Of a stretch of DNA of 64,000 nt, positions 43,986 through 56,036 are shown in pieces. The stretch spans positions 39,455,711 through 39,519,710 of the forward strand of contig NC_044565.1 in NCBI RefSeq assembly GCF_007565055.1. Direction: 5' to 3'. This DNA comes from Rhinopithecus roxellana (lineage: Eukaryota; Chordata; Mammalia; Primates; Cercopithecidae). The notes beneath the pieces were generated by a model. The model saw nothing but the letters and a program-made list of their open reading frames with translations, was not told the origin of the DNA and made no database searches. A program made the position numbers and the translations under genes. Every line of letters begins with the position of its first letter. Positions within the stretch are counted from its first letter, which is position 1.

Positions 43986-43988
<3 letters not shown>

Positions 43989-44320
43989 ATAACTGTAAAG
44001 TTAAATAATGGTTTAAAAAACCGATCTTCTGGTTTGCACCTCTAAGAAACACAATGGCTGTTTCTTAGAGATCAAGGTTGTTTTTTTTTAATTATGTAAA
44101 CAGGCAGTTAAAGAAAGGTGAAAGCAAACTGTCAATCACTATTCCCCCAAAATAATACTGGGTTGGTCTAGTTCTCAGAAACAATGACCAACAGTATATA
44201 TTCAGATTCAATATTCAATATTTCTGTAAAAGACTAAACCCAAGAATTTAACACATTTTAAATGGTTACAAATGTTTACTTCTATAGTACTATAATTGAA
44301 GATCAAAAATATATTTTTTA
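43986..44320. other. unique AT-rich intronic DNA
   Basis: Nothing recognised. Confidence 0.5.
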
Positions 44321-44622
44321 GGCCGGGCATGTTGGCTCACACCTGCACTCCCAGCATTTTGGGAGGCCGAGGTGGATGGATCTCTTGGGGTCAGGAGTTC
44401 GAGACCAGCCTGGCCAACACGGTAAAACCCTGTCTCTACTAAAAATACAAAAATTAGCCAGGCATGGTGGCACGCACCTGCAGTCTCAGCTACTCAGGAG
44501 GCTGAGGCGGGAGAATCATTTGAACCCGGGAGGTGAAGGCTGCAGTGAGCCAAGATCACACCTCTGTACTCCACCCTGGGTGACAGAGTAAGGCTCCATC
44601 TCAATTAAAAAAAAAAAAAAAA
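44321..44622 (+). mobile_element. AluS-like
   Basis: Head 'ggccgggcatgttggctcac', A-tail leading into an AC/AT repeat. Confidence 0.95.
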
Positions 44623-44623
44623 T

Positions 44624-44715
44624 TAAATACACACACACACACACATATATACACACATACATATATATACACACACATACACACATTTATATATATATAT
44701 ATATAAACATATATA
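44624..44715. repeat. AC/AT compound microsatellite
   Basis: Alternating 'acacac' and 'atatat' blocks, grown from the tail of the preceding Alu. Confidence 0.93.
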
Positions 44716-45489
44716 TCTCCAGGATTTTCTCTAGGAAAAATCTTTAAGGGTTAGGATTCCTTCTACAGTCACTGGAAAATCAAAAAAAAATTGGATCTGC
44801 TGTCAAGTGGCTATTTATGACACAAGCAGAGCACTAAATGTTCAAGATGCTTCTAAATTACACCCTTCAGTACTAGAAGCTCATTGTTACTGGCTTTTAT
44901 TCTGCCAGGTTACTTTTACCCAGTAACTTACTTACCATCTCAGTTCTCATCATTTTAAATAGGACTCCTTTCTTCATCAGCAAAAGGAAAAAATAACCCA
45001 TAATGAAGCACCATATATATTTCCTATGAAACACTCTACGCAACACCTTAGCCTTTAACTTCATGGGGAAAGAATTTAGCCTTTTCTAGAGGAACACTTT
45101 TGGCCAGCTCAGAAATGTAAGTATGAGAGAGTCTCCAGAAGTAACTACAAAGTTTAAAAAAAAATGTATGTTCCTTCTTTCCCTCTTTATTTTTAGAACC
45201 TTCTCTGCAGTACTGTTGATGGTCCATGGAGCCTTCTCTTGGGAAAGAGTACTTGATTAGCATAGTATCCAACTTCATTGCATAAATTAACACTTCCGTG
45301 TAAAAAAAAATTATTGCTCAAGAATCAGAATTGCTTACAGGTCATCTCGTATAACCATAGCCCTACTACCAGCTGAAATTCATAGGTCTACAACAGGAGA
45401 ATAATTCCTGAGCCTGTGGAAATTTAAGTGACATAATAATAAAGAAAAAAGAAAAGACAGAAAAATACTGCACTAGCTGTATTAGATCT
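44716..45489. other. unique intronic DNA
   Basis: AT-rich. The small minus-strand frame at 45048-45293 has no recognisable features. Confidence 0.5.
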
Positions 45490-45731
45490 TTTTCAAGTGA
45501 TTCTCTTGCACATCCTCGACCTCTGGGGCTCAAGTGATCCTTGGCCTCCTGCCTCCTGAGTAGCTGGGACCACAGATATGGGCTAGTATGCCTGGCTAAT
45601 TTTTTAATTTTTTGTAGAGACAGGGTCTCCCTATGTTGCCCAGGCTGGTCTCGAACTCCTGGGCTCAAGCAATCCTCCCACATCAGCCTCCCAAAGTGCT
45701 AGGATTATAGGCATAAGTCATTGCACCCAGT
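45490..45731 (-). mobile_element. Alu lacking its 3' end
   Basis: Reverse Alu without T-tail, starting at 'ttcaagtgattctcttgc' and ending 'attgcacccagtc'. Confidence 0.9.
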
Positions 45732-46035
45732 CTGTACTAGACCTTTAAAGAACTATTGGAGAAGCCGTAAAAGATGAGACAAATGATAGTAGAGGTATAC
45801 AACTTAGGGAGGAAAATATTCAAATTTATTTAATTATGTGCTATGCAGCTTCAAAACAAAACAATTCTCCGTTATAAAGGCATTTAAAAGAAGCAAAACT
45901 CAGGGCACCAGTTCCTACCTCACAATCTATTTGTATGGACAAAGCAGAGCCAAATTAAACTATGTAAAACTTGTAAAATCAATCTGTCTGTGAATAGATA
46001 AAAACTGGTTCTCTACTCAATGGGAAAAAAAAATG
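45732..46035. other. unique intronic DNA
   Basis: Nothing recognised. Confidence 0.5.
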
Positions 46036-46074
46036 CGATGAAGCCTGGTCGACGTGGCAAAACCCCATCTCTAC

Positions 46075-46109
<35 letters not shown>

Positions 46110-46273
46110 AATTAGCTAGGTGTGGTAGTGCATGTCTGGAGTCTCAGCTACTTGAGAGGCTGAGGTGGGAGGATCACTTGAGCCCAGGCAGCAGAGACTG
46201 CAGTGATCTGCGATGGCACCACCGCGCTCCAGCCTGGGAGACTGAACAAGACCCTGCCTCAAAAAAAAAAGCA
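46036..46273 (+). mobile_element. Alu, 5'-truncated
   Basis: Starts in the left arm ('gaagcctggtcgacgtgg'); the middle A-rich linker is expanded to about 28 As. Confidence 0.9.
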
Positions 46274-46292
46274 AAACAAGAAAAAGAGGCCA

Positions 46293-46552
46293 AGGCCAGG
46301 CACGGTGGCTCCCGCCTGTAATCCCAGCACTTTGGGAGGCCAAGGCAGGCAGATCACCCGAGGCTGGGAGTTCGAGACCAGCCTGACCAACATAGCTGGG
46401 CATGGTGGCGCAAGCCTGTAATCCCAGCTACCCTAGAGGCTGAGGCAGAAGAATCGCTTGAACCCGAGAGGCAGAGGTTGCAGTGAGCCGAGATGGAGCC
46501 ATTGCACTCCAGCCTGGGTAACAAGAGCAAAACTCCATCTCAAAAAAAAAGT
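46293..46552 (+). mobile_element. Alu with internal deletion
   Basis: 'accaacatagctgggcatgg' shows loss of the segment between the two arms. Confidence 0.92.
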
Positions 46553-46604
46553 TAATCTTACAAATAAAGCACAGGTAACAGAAACCATCTCCAAATTTCT
46601 AAAA

Positions 46605-46912
46605 TTAGTGGTGGTGGTGTTGTTGTTGTTTTGAGACGGAGTCTCGCTGTGTCGCCCAGGCTGGAGTACAGTGGCGCGATCTCGGTTCACTGCAAGCTCC
46701 GCCTCCCGGGTTCACGCCATTCTCCCGCCTCAGCCTCCCAGTAGCTGGGACTACAGGCGCCCGCCACGACGCCCGGCTAATATTTTGTATTTTTAGTAGA
46801 GACGGGGTTTCACCGCGTTAGCCAGAATGGTTTCGATCTCCTGACCTCGTGATCCACCCGCCTCGGCCTCCCAAAGTTCTGGGATTACAGGCTTGAGCCA
46901 CCGCGCCCGGCC
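46605..46912 (-). mobile_element. AluY
   Basis: 'aaattagtg' at both ends; tail 'ggtggtggtgttgttgttg'. Near-consensus body. Confidence 0.95.
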
Positions 46913-48187
46913 TAAATTAGTGTTTTAAACATTTACTTGAAACATAAATTTTTGTCAAAGATGAAGCATAATAGAAGTCCAAATTTATAAAAACTATATT
47001 CTAAATTAAGATAGAGCTAAAAATGTGGGTGTTTTATTAAGATGAAAAAAAAATCATGATTTTTTTTTCATGTTTCTGCAGTTTAAAGATCCACTCCACC
47101 AGACTGCATCATTTATACCTTTCTCTTGGCATTTATCATATATAAGATAGGGACAGTGACATTTACCTTGTGTATACAGCAAGGTTCAGCATATTAGGGG
47201 TTTAGTATGCATTTAATAGGTAAATCAAAGATAAACATTTCCTTTAAAATCTCCTTACCCAGCCACTCCTTTAACCCAAGTCAAGGTTCCAGGCCCAGAA
47301 TAGTTGCTTTGAGAAAAGGAAAACCAAAAACAGATTAATTAAATGGGTTTTGCCCTAAACTAAGAAAAAAGAAAAAAGATTTACAGGACATTTGGCCTCA
47401 TTACAGGTCACCTGTGTCTATTAAAATACTCTACAAATCCCAGCTGGGTAATCTGCAATTGCTGCTTTATCATGTGATGTCCAGTGATATAGTAACATCA
47501 GTCATTTGTCTATTCTTCAGAGAATGAAGAATATGTCTCATGTATTACCATCTAAAGTCTCAAAAATGTTCAGTGAAATTAGCAAAACTTAGTTGCTTAA
47601 AAACTAGAGAATTAAAAGGAATATATTTATAGAACTTTAAATTTTCCAGAAAATGGTATTTCTAAATTTAAAAAATCAAGTCAAATATTTAGACATCTTT
47701 TTGGATAAGAAATTTTTATTGTTGAGTAGCCAACTTTTCAGCATTTTCTGAACTAGAAACATTCCAGAGAAAGAACATTTCAACATGATGTTGCTTCTAG
47801 CATATTTTATCAGTACATTGGCAAGCCGATATTCCACTGCCACCTACAGTAGAAAAACAGAATTACTGCTTATAGGTAAGGATGTAGACAGAATACAAAT
47901 GAAACCTAAAAGTATGACCTAAGAAGTCAAAAGTTACCAGTCTCTTCTGTTTCCTAATATAAACTTTAAGACTATATATTTTACATCCATTATTTTATAC
48001 TCAAGTTATCTTCTTACTAACATATGCTATCCAAAATGTATGAGCGAAGTTTCTCCTTAAATTCACTCTAAAATATCAAAAAGGTTATACATGTAATACC
48101 ATTAATAATGCCATTCTTTGATTTTAAAAAACTCATCACTAACGCATAGTGAACTTCAGCCATTTTGTAAACTTGATACCAAATGCA
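46913..48187. other. 1.27 kb unique intronic DNA
   Basis: The longest Alu-free unique stretch in the central region. AT-rich, with no repeat, frame or motif array recognised. Confidence 0.55.
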
Positions 48188-48472
48188 CTTTTTTTTTTTG
48201 AGCTGGAGTCTGGCTCTGTCTCCCAGGCTGGAGTACAGTGGCACAATCTCAACTCTGCCTCCCGGGTTCAAGCGATTCTCCTGCCTCAGCCTTCCCAGTA
48301 ACTGGGATTACAGATGCATGCTACCGTGCCCAGCTAATTTTTTTGTATTCTTAGTAGACACAGGGTTTCATCATGTTGGCCAGGCTGGTCTCAAACGCCT
48401 GACCTCAAGTGATCCACCCACCTCAGTCTCCCAGAGTGCTAGGATTACAGGAGTGAGCCTTTGTGCCCAGCC
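48188..48472 (-). mobile_element. AluS/J-like
   Basis: 'aaatgcactt' flanks both ends. A segment around 'gctcactgcaacc' is missing. Confidence 0.94.
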
Positions 48473-48823
48473 CTAAATGCACTTCTAAGCTTCTGTTTTA
48501 CTGCAAATGCTTTCCATAAAAATTTTCCAGGTATTTAGCAAGTAGGATCAAATTTTGCTTTTAAAATAATACACACTACAACATGCAAAACATCAAACTA
48601 CTGGAATATTTAAAATATAAAGGGTATATTCCTCTGTAGGCATTTAATTTCTTCATAATTTACATCACACCCCAAAATGTCTTAGCAATACAATGTTTCT
48701 CAAAAGCCTCTAAAAAGAGCTTCGAGTGCTGGGTACAAATGGACTAAATTCCTAATACTACATTCCTAATAGTGCATTTAAAAATCACAGTTGAGACGAT
48801 TAAATTTCTAAAAAGCTAAATAC
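48473..48823. other. unique AT-rich intronic DNA
   Basis: Nothing recognised. Confidence 0.5.
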
Positions 48824-49110
48824 AGGCCAGACATGTTGGCTTATGCCTGTAATCCCAGCACTTTGGGAGGCCAAGGTGGATAGATCACTTGAGCCCAGGA
48901 GTTCAAAACCAGCCTGGACAACATAGGGAGACCCTGTCGCTAAAAAAAATTTTGTTTTAATTAGCCAGGCATGGTGGCACGTGCCTGTAGTCCCAGCTAC
49001 TCAGGGGGCTGAGGCAGGAAGATCGCTTGGGCCCCAGAAGTCAAGGCTGCAGTGAGCTATGATCGCACCACTGCACTCCAGCCTGATCAACAGAGCTTAA
49101 CCTTATCTTT
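48824..49110 (+). mobile_element. AluJ-like
   Basis: Head 'ggccagacatgttggcttat'; the end decays into 'ctttaatcaataaataaa'. Confidence 0.92.
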
Positions 49111-49291
49111 AATCAATAAATAAAATTTAAAAAGCAAAATGCAGAAAGTTATGTACAGTATACTCCATCTTGTGTTTGAAATAAAGAAGAGATTACTGGC
49201 TAAACATAGTAGTATATTGCTCTTTTGAGAAGATAACTCTTGGAAATTTAAAACATGATCAAATGAAAAATTCAATTAAAAGGCCAAAAGA

Positions 49292-49585
49292 GGCCAGGTG
49301 TGCTGGCTCAGGCTTGTAATCCCAGCACTTTGGGATGCCAAGGCAGGAAGATCACTTAAGTCCAGAAGTTTGAGACCGGCCTGGGCAACATGATGAAACC
49401 CCATCTCTACAAAGAAATACAAAAAAATTAGCCAGGTGTGGTGCCACACACCTGTAGACCCAGCTACTCAGGAGGTTCAGGTGGAAGGATCACTGGAACC
49501 CAAGAGATCAAGGCTGATGTAAGCCATGTGCACACCACTGCACTCCAGCCTGGGCGACAGAGTGAGACCTTGTCTCATCTCTATT
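49292..49585 (+). mobile_element. AluJ-like
   Basis: Head 'ggccaggtgtgctggctcag', many substitutions. Confidence 0.92.
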
Positions 49586-49643
49586 TTATTTGTAATAATC
49601 AAAAAACTAAATAAAATAAATAAGTTACATAAAGGCTACAAAA

Positions 49644-49940
49644 GGCCAAGTGTAGTGGCTTATACCTGTAATCCCAGCATTTGGGAGGCTAAAGAGGGAG
49701 GGTTGCTTGAGCCCAGGAATTTGAGACCACCCTGGACAATACGGGGAGATCCTGTCTCTAAAAAAAGATAAAAATAAAAAAATTAGCCAGGCATGGTGGT
49801 GAGCATTTACAGTTCCAGCTACTCAAAAGGCTGAGGTGGGAGGAGGATTGTTTGAGTCCAACAGGTCAAGGCTGCAAGTGAGGCATGATCATGCCACTGC
49901 ACTCCAGCCTGGGTGACAGAGTGAGACTATGTCTCTCAAG
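49644..49940 (+). mobile_element. AluJ-like
   Basis: Head 'ggccaagtgtagtggcttat', end 'agactatgtctctcaag' without a clear A-tail. Confidence 0.92.
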
Positions 49941-50143
49941 AAACTTTTATTTAATCAATTTTAAATTTGTTTGAAGGCTAGAAGATAAAGTTAAGGATGT
50001 CAATCAAAAAGTGGGGAAAAAACACATGAAAAATGGGGTAGAAAATAAGAGAAAATTAGAATAATCTGTCTAGGAGGTCTAACATTTGAAAAATCAGAGT
50101 GGAAGAAAGAGAATAGAAAAAAAAAAAACAGATAAAAAAATCT

Positions 50144-50440
50144 GGGCTGGGCGTGGTGGCTCACACACGTAAACCTAGCACTTAGAGGGGCCAAGGCAGG
50201 CAGTTCACTTGAGCTCAGGAGTTGGAGACCAACCTGACCAACATAATGAAACCCTTCTCTACTAAAAATACAAATTAGCCAGGCATGGTGGCACACACCT
50301 GCAATCCCAACTACGTGGGAGGATGAAGTAGGAGAATTGCTCGAACCTGGGGGACAGAGGTTGCAGTGAGCCTAGATCGCACCATTGCACTCCAGCCTGG
50401 GCAACAAGAGCGAAACTCCATCTCAAAAAAAAAAAGAAAG
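50144..50440 (+). mobile_element. AluS-like
   Basis: Head 'gggctgggcgtggtggctca', tail 'aaagaaaagaaaagaaagg'. Confidence 0.93.
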
Positions 50441-50460
50441 AAAAGAAAAGAAAGGAATTC

Positions 50461-50765
50461 AGCCAGGTACAGTGGCTCACGCCTGTAATCTCAAACATGA
50501 GGCCCAGTCGGGTGGATCACTTGAGGCCAGGAGTTTGAGACCAGTCTGACCAACATGGTAAAACCCCGTCTCAACAAAAAACACAAAAATTAGCCAGGCG
50601 TGGTGGTGCACACCTGTGATCCCAGCCATTCAGGTGGCTGAGACATGAAAATCGCTTGAACCCAGAATGCAGAGGCTGCAGTGAGCCAGTTTGCCCCACC
50701 GCACTTTAGCCTGGGCAACAGAGCGAGACTCTGTCTCAAAAAACAAAAACAAAAAAAACCCCAGA
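50461..50765 (+). mobile_element. AluS-like with left-arm deletion
   Basis: 'cctgtaatctcaaacatgag' shows loss of the usual 'agcactttgggagg'. Confidence 0.92.
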
Positions 50766-50777
50766 AAACAAAAACAA

Positions 50778-50813
50778 AGTGCTGTGATACAGGCATGAGC
50801 CACCTCGCCCAAC
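50778..50813 (-). mobile_element. Alu head fragment
   Basis: 'caaagtgctgtgatacaggc' to 'cctcgcccaacc'. It is probably the detached 5' end of the reverse Alu that is cut short at 51077. Confidence 0.7.
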
Positions 50814-50867
50814 CACAATTATTTCTTATAATATTTTCTTATTATCATTAATATCTTATTACTATTT

Positions 50868-51077
50868 TTTGTTTGTGTTGAGACGGAGTCTCGCTCTGTT
50901 GCCCAGGCTGGAGTGCAGTGGCGCGATCTTGGCTCACCGCAACCTTCACCTCCAGGGTTCAAGTGATTCTCCTGCCTCAGCCTCCCGAGTAGCTGGGACT
51001 ACAGGCACATGCTTCCATGCCTGGCTAATTTTTGTATTTTTAGCAGAGACAAGGTTTCACATGTTGGCCAGGCTGGA
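50868..51077 (-). mobile_element. Alu, 5'-truncated
   Basis: Reverse Alu beginning 'gagacggagtctcgctctgt' and stopping after 'atgttggccaggctgg'. Confidence 0.9.
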
Positions 51078-51282
51078 GGTCATTTTTAATTTACTACAGA
51101 TCTCACAAGTCTACAGAACAAGCTGGTGAAATTTCTCAAAGGGACCAAACAGCAAACAGTGCCCATTTCCAGTTTTTAGATATTTACCAAGTAACCAAGT
51201 AATTTATATATATTGTTTCCAAATATTAATAAACATTATGAGTTTGAGAACAGATGTTTGGAGCAGAGGTTAGCACACCACA

Positions 51283-51582
51283 CTTTTTTTTTTTTTTTGG
51301 AGATGGAGTCTCCCTCTGTTGCCCAGGCTGGAGTGCAGTGGCGTGATCTCGGCTCACTGCAAGCTCCGCCTCCCAGGTTCACGCCATTCTCCTGCCTCAG
51401 CCTCCCGAGTAGCTGGGACTATAGGCACCCGCCACCACGCCCGGCTGATTTTTTGTATTTTTAGTAGAGAGGGGGGTTTCACCACGTTAGCCAGGATAGT
51501 CTCAATCTCCTGACCTCATGATCTGCCCACCTCGGCCTCCCAAAGTGCTGGGATTACAGGCATGAGCCACCACACCCGGCTA
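51283..51582 (-). mobile_element. AluY/S-like
   Basis: Reverse dimer ending 'ccacacccggc'; first of two in direct succession. Confidence 0.95.
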
Positions 51583-51588
51583 CTTTTC

Positions 51589-51882
51589 TCTTTTTTTTTT
51601 TGAGATGGAGTCTCGCTCTGTTGCCCAGGCTGGAGTGCAGTAGCGCAATCTTGGCTCACCTCAACCTCCGCCTCTCAGGTTCAAGCGATTCTCCTGCCTC
51701 AGCCTCCCAAGTAGCTGGGACTACCGGCGCGCGCCACCATGCTCAGCTAATTTTTGTATTTTTAGTAGAGATGGGGTTTTATTATGTTGGCCAGGCTGGT
51801 CTCGAACTCCTGGCCTCATGATCCACCCGCCTTGGTCTCCCAAAGTGCTAGGATTACAGGCATGAGCCACTGTGCACGGCCA
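51589..51882 (-). mobile_element. AluS-like
   Basis: Reverse dimer ending 'ctgtgcacggcc'. Confidence 0.95.
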
Positions 51883-51896
51883 CTTCTTTGCTTTTA

Positions 51897-52056
51897 AATT
51901 TTTAGAGATGGAGTCTCCCTCTGTCGTCTAGACTAGAGTGCAGTGGCTATGCACAAGCATGACCATGCATGCCCTATAGCCTTGAGTTCCTGGGCTCAAG
52001 CAATCTTATCACCCCAGCCTCTGGAGTAGCTGCTACTACAGGCCTGTGCCACCACG
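51897..52056 (-). mobile_element. Alu monomer, diverged
   Basis: 'agagatggagtctccctctg' to 'ctgtgccaccacg'. Confidence 0.85.
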
Positions 52057-52587
52057 CAGGTCAGCAAACTTTTTCTGTAAACATTCAGATGGTAAATATT
52101 TTTGGCTTTGAAGGTCACATGACCTCTATCAGAGTCATTCAACTCTGTTATTAGAGTGGCTAAAGCTACTACAGACAAGATGTAAATAAATCAGTATGTA
52201 ATCATGTTACAATAAAACTTTTTTTTTTTTTTTTAAGATGGAATCTCGCTCTGTCGCCAGGCTGGAGTGCAGTGGCGTGATCTCAGCTCACTGCAACCTC
52301 CGCCTCTCAGGTTCAAGCGATTCTCCTGCCTCAGCCTCCTGAGTAGCTGGGACTACAAGTGCATGCCACCACACTCAGCTAATTTTTGTATTTTTAGTAG
52401 AGATGGAATTTCACCATGTTGGCCAGGATGGTCTCCATCTCTTGATCTCATGATCTGCCCACCTTGGTCTCCCAAAGTGCTGGGATTACAGGCGTGAGCC
52501 ACCACACCTGGCCTACAATAAAACTGTATTTCTAAAGATAGGCAACAGGCCAGATTAGTCCCACGGGACACAGTTTGCTGACCCCTG
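52057..52587. mobile_element. hAT-type nonautonomous transposon, split by an Alu
   Basis: The left end 'caggtcagcaaac' and right end 'gtttgctgacccctg' form inverted repeats. The body with 'ttttctgtaaacattcagat' and 'aataaaactgtatttctaaa' fits a common mammalian hAT MITE. An Alu at 52218-52513 divides it. Confidence 0.75.
52218..52513 (-). mobile_element. AluS/Y-like
   Basis: 'tacaataaaact' repeated on both sides marks insertion into the hAT element. Confidence 0.96.
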
Positions 52588-52654
52588 GTTTAGAGTACAT
52601 TTCCTAGCTTTCCTCTTATAGTAAGTGGTATATGTTTTCTCTCTATGCCAATCT

Positions 52655-52698
<44 letters not shown>

Positions 52699-52995
52699 CT
52701 TTTTTTTTTTCCTGAGACGGAGTCTTGCTCTGCCGCCCAGGCTGGAGTGCAGTGGCCGGATCTCAGCTCACTGCAAGCTCCACCTCCCGGGTTTTACGCC
52801 ATTCTCCTGCCTCAGCCTCCCGAGTAGCTGGGACTACAGGCGCCGCCTCGACGCCCGGCTAGTTTTTTGTATTTTTTAGTAGAAACGGGGTTTCACCGTA
52901 TTAGCCAGGATGGTCTCGATCTCCTGACCTTGTGATCCGCCCATCTCGGCCTCCCAAAGTGCTGGGATTACAGGCTTGAGCCACCGCGCCCGGCC
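52655..52995 (-). mobile_element. AluY, Old World monkey type, very long tail
   Basis: T-run of 42, one C, then 11 more T. 'tgccaatcttctt' flanks both ends. Near-consensus body. Confidence 0.96.
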
Positions 52996-53035
52996 TGCCA
53001 ATCTTCTTAATAGCAATCTCCACATTTAAACACTC

Positions 53036-53480
53036 TCAATTCATTCTCTTATTCTACAAACTTTTACTAAGTGCCTACCACATGCCAGACACAGTATTAG
53101 GTATAAGGAATAAAGAAGAAACAATAATAATAATAAAGTCCTGCCCTCTTAATACTTACATTCTAGTAGAATAGTTAACAAATAAATAAGCTGATAAACA
53201 CATAATATAATTTCATGTAATACTAAGTATGAAGAAAAAGTAAAGCCAGGTAAAAAGAAAGAGGAAGGAAGGATGAGGGTCTTTATAAGTCAGGGAAGAA
53301 CTCATAGGAAATGACGTTCAGGTAAAGAATGAATTAAACAAATGAACAAGCCATACAAATATCTACAGGAAAAACATTTCACATGTTTAAATAAGGACAA
53401 GATTAGAGTGCTGGAAATGAGAAAATGACATCAGAGAAGTGAGTAAGGGTAAGATCATGTAAGGACTTGCGGCCTAGGGC
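53036..53480 (-). mobile_element. L2-like LINE 3' end, reverse
   Basis: 'ttactaagtgcctaccacat', 'tgccagacacagtattagg' and 'cttacattctagtagaa' are the classic reverse 3' end of L2. The rest is more diverged and could belong to another old LINE. Confidence 0.6.
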
Positions 53481-53673
53481 AAAAGGACTGAATTTTATTC
53501 TAAGTTTGATGTGAAGCCAGGAACATGAAATGGTTGAGAGCAGGAGAATAAGGAGGTATAATGCACTTTTTTACAGGATCACTGGTACCTATGCAGAGGA
53601 CAAATTGTAGAGGGCAGGAGTGGAACAGGAAGGCCACTATACGCTGTTGCAAGTATTTCTAGACTTCTAAAAT

Positions 53674-53836
53674 AGGATCTAGGCAGGATGGCTCATGCCT
53701 GTAATCTCAGCACTTTGGGAGACTGACGTAGGAGGATCACTTGTGGTCAGGAGTTCAAGGCTACAGTGAGTTATGATTGCACCACTGTGCTCCAGGCTGG
53801 GTGACAGAGTGAGACTCTGTCTCTAAATAAATAAAT
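53674..53836 (+). mobile_element. Alu with internal deletion
   Basis: 'ctaggcaggatggctcatg' to 'gactctgtctctaaataaat'; the tail abuts the next inverted Alu. Confidence 0.88.
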
Positions 53837-53837
53837 A

Positions 53838-54116
53838 ACAGAGTTTTGTTCATTGCCCAGGCTGAAGTGCAATGGTGCCATCTCGGCTCACTGCAACCTC
53901 CACCTCCCAAGTTCAAGCCATTCTCCTGCCTCAGCCTCATAAGTAGCTGGGATTATAGGCACCTGCCGCTACACCCAGCCAATCTTTTGTATTTTTAATA
54001 GAGACGGGTTTCCGCCATGTTGGCCAGGACGGTCTCAAACTCCTGACCTCAGGTGATCCGCCCACCTTGGCCTCCCAAAGTGCTGGGATTACAGGCATGA
54101 GCCACTGAGCCCGACC
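53838..54116 (-). mobile_element. AluS-like
   Basis: 'agagttttgttcattgccca' start without T-tail, ending 'ctgagcccgacc'. Inverted partner of 53674-53836 with nearly no spacer. Confidence 0.93.
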
Positions 54117-54204
54117 TGGATAAATTAACATTTGATTGCTATAACTGAGTACCAGAGTATATAAATTAGTAACAGACAACACGAAATGAGAATTTTCATT
54201 AAAG

Positions 54205-54499
54205 TTTTTTTTTTTCTGAGATGGAGTTTCGCTCTTGTTGCCCAGGCTGGAGTACAATGGTGTGGTCTCGACTCACCGCAACCTCCACCTCCCAGGTTCA
54301 AGCGATTCTCCCGCCTCAGCCTCCCGAGTAGCTGGGACTGCAGGCATGCGCTACCGCGCCTGGCTAATTTTGTATGTTTAGTAGAGACGAGGTTTGTCCA
54401 TGTTGGTCAGGCTGGTCTCGAACTCCCGACCTCAGGTGATCCGCCCGCCCTGGCCTCCCAAAGTGCTGGGATGACAGGCATGAGCCACAGCGCCCAGCC
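54205..54499 (-). mobile_element. AluS-like
   Basis: Reverse dimer ending 'agcgcccagcc', T-tail of about 11. Confidence 0.95.
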
Positions 54500-54753
54500 T
54501 AAAATTTTTGGTTTAAAGTTCCAATGAGGAAATACAAAATCATCACCAGAAGGCAGTAGTGAATACAGACTAAGGTATACAAAAGGTGATGGATATTCAC
54601 AGTTAGATTATGCTCTTTCAGTAAACTGGGATTTACTGGAATTGAGCATATCCACAAGCTTAACAGCAATAACAATAAACATCATGCAAACTCATACCTA
54701 TAAGAAGTTGAATTATAATGTGAGCAAAAAAAGTAGATTAAAATAGCAGTGTT

Positions 54754-55053
54754 GGGCTGGACACGGTGGCTCACGCTTATAATCCCAACACTATGGGGGG
54801 GTCGAGGAGGGTGGATTGCTTGAAGTCAGGAGTTCGGGACCAGCCTGGCCAATGTGGTAAAACCCCGTCTCTACTAAAATATAAAAATTAGCTGGGTGAG
54901 GCGGCGGGTGTCCGTAGTCCCAGCTACTCAGGAGGTTGAGGCAGAATTGCTTCAACCCGGGAGGTGGAGGTTGCAGTGAGCCGAGATCGTGCCACTGCAC
55001 TCCAGCCTGGGAGACAGAGTGAGACTCCGTTTCAAAACAAAACAAAACAAAAG
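54754..55053 (+). mobile_element. AluS-like
   Basis: Head 'gggctggacacggtggctca', tail of AAAAC units. 'aaatagcagtgtt' upstream matches 'aaaaggcagcgttt' downstream. Confidence 0.94.
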
Positions 55054-55689
55054 GCAGCGTTTAGCAAACAAGAGTATTTATACATAGGATGTCATCTCCC
55101 TAAATAAACACACCATTCCCAATTAATTGACTTCATTGCTCGTTAGGGTCTACCCAAAAATAAAAACTAGAGCAAGTGAATGGCTAGCTTCATGTATCTA
55201 CAAGCAGATGAAAGGTTTGTCCTTTTGTGATTAACAGGCAAGGCTAGAGAGAGTCAATGTCCCAGTCAAGTAGGATAGGAGGGTTCCATTCTAAACAGAA
55301 AACAGAACCAGTACAAATGCCAGGAATCACTACATAACACCTTGGCACACAACATGAAAGTCAGAGAGAAGGGCTACAGCTCAGGGAGCACCTGAACCTG
55401 AAACATGGGCTATGAAATATATTGCCAGGCAGTTGGCAATAAGGAGGCTGTTAATACGTGTGTCCACTGTATCCACTGCTGAGAGTTATTTGTCCCGTCC
55501 TTCCTTCCTTTGCTTCTACCCTGTTGTTACCCTTCATTTTCACTTTCTTCACAGACCATGATATTACATAGATAACTGAAAGTATGAACTCTGTTGTCAT
55601 TTATACAAAAAATGTACATCCTGCTTAAGAGCAGGAATAAAAGTTAGAAAGATTATAAGAATAGAAGGTTGTTTCATTTTTTTCTTGCC
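55054..55689. other. unique intronic DNA
   Basis: No repeat or frame recognised. Confidence 0.5.
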
Positions 55690-56010
55690 TCCTCCACCAA
55701 GACTCCACATATTGTGATCAAACTGGACTATTCTCCATTTCCTGAACCCGCTCTTTTCCTGCCCCACCTATGCTGTTCTTAACTCAGAATGCTGTATACG
55801 CTACCCTTCATCTCAGTCTAAAATATGCTATACTCTCTTCAAAAGAAGCAAAAATGGCATCTCCAAGAAGCCTGCCAGAAAGAACTGAGATCTCTTAATC
55901 TATCTTCAGGTGCTTACTCACAATTTTATTTACAAATACAATCACATCCTTGCATCATGCTTATTTATGTATGTTCCCTCTCACTGCAGACAGAGGTTCT
56001 ATCTGCAAAA
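55690..56010 (+). mobile_element. L2 3' region
   Basis: 'tatgctgttcttaactcaga', 'tggcatctccaagaagcctg' and 'ttatttatgtatgttccctc' follow the order of the L2 3' end. Confidence 0.6.
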
Positions 56011-56036
56011 CCTTTCAGTGTAAAAATTATGTTTGT

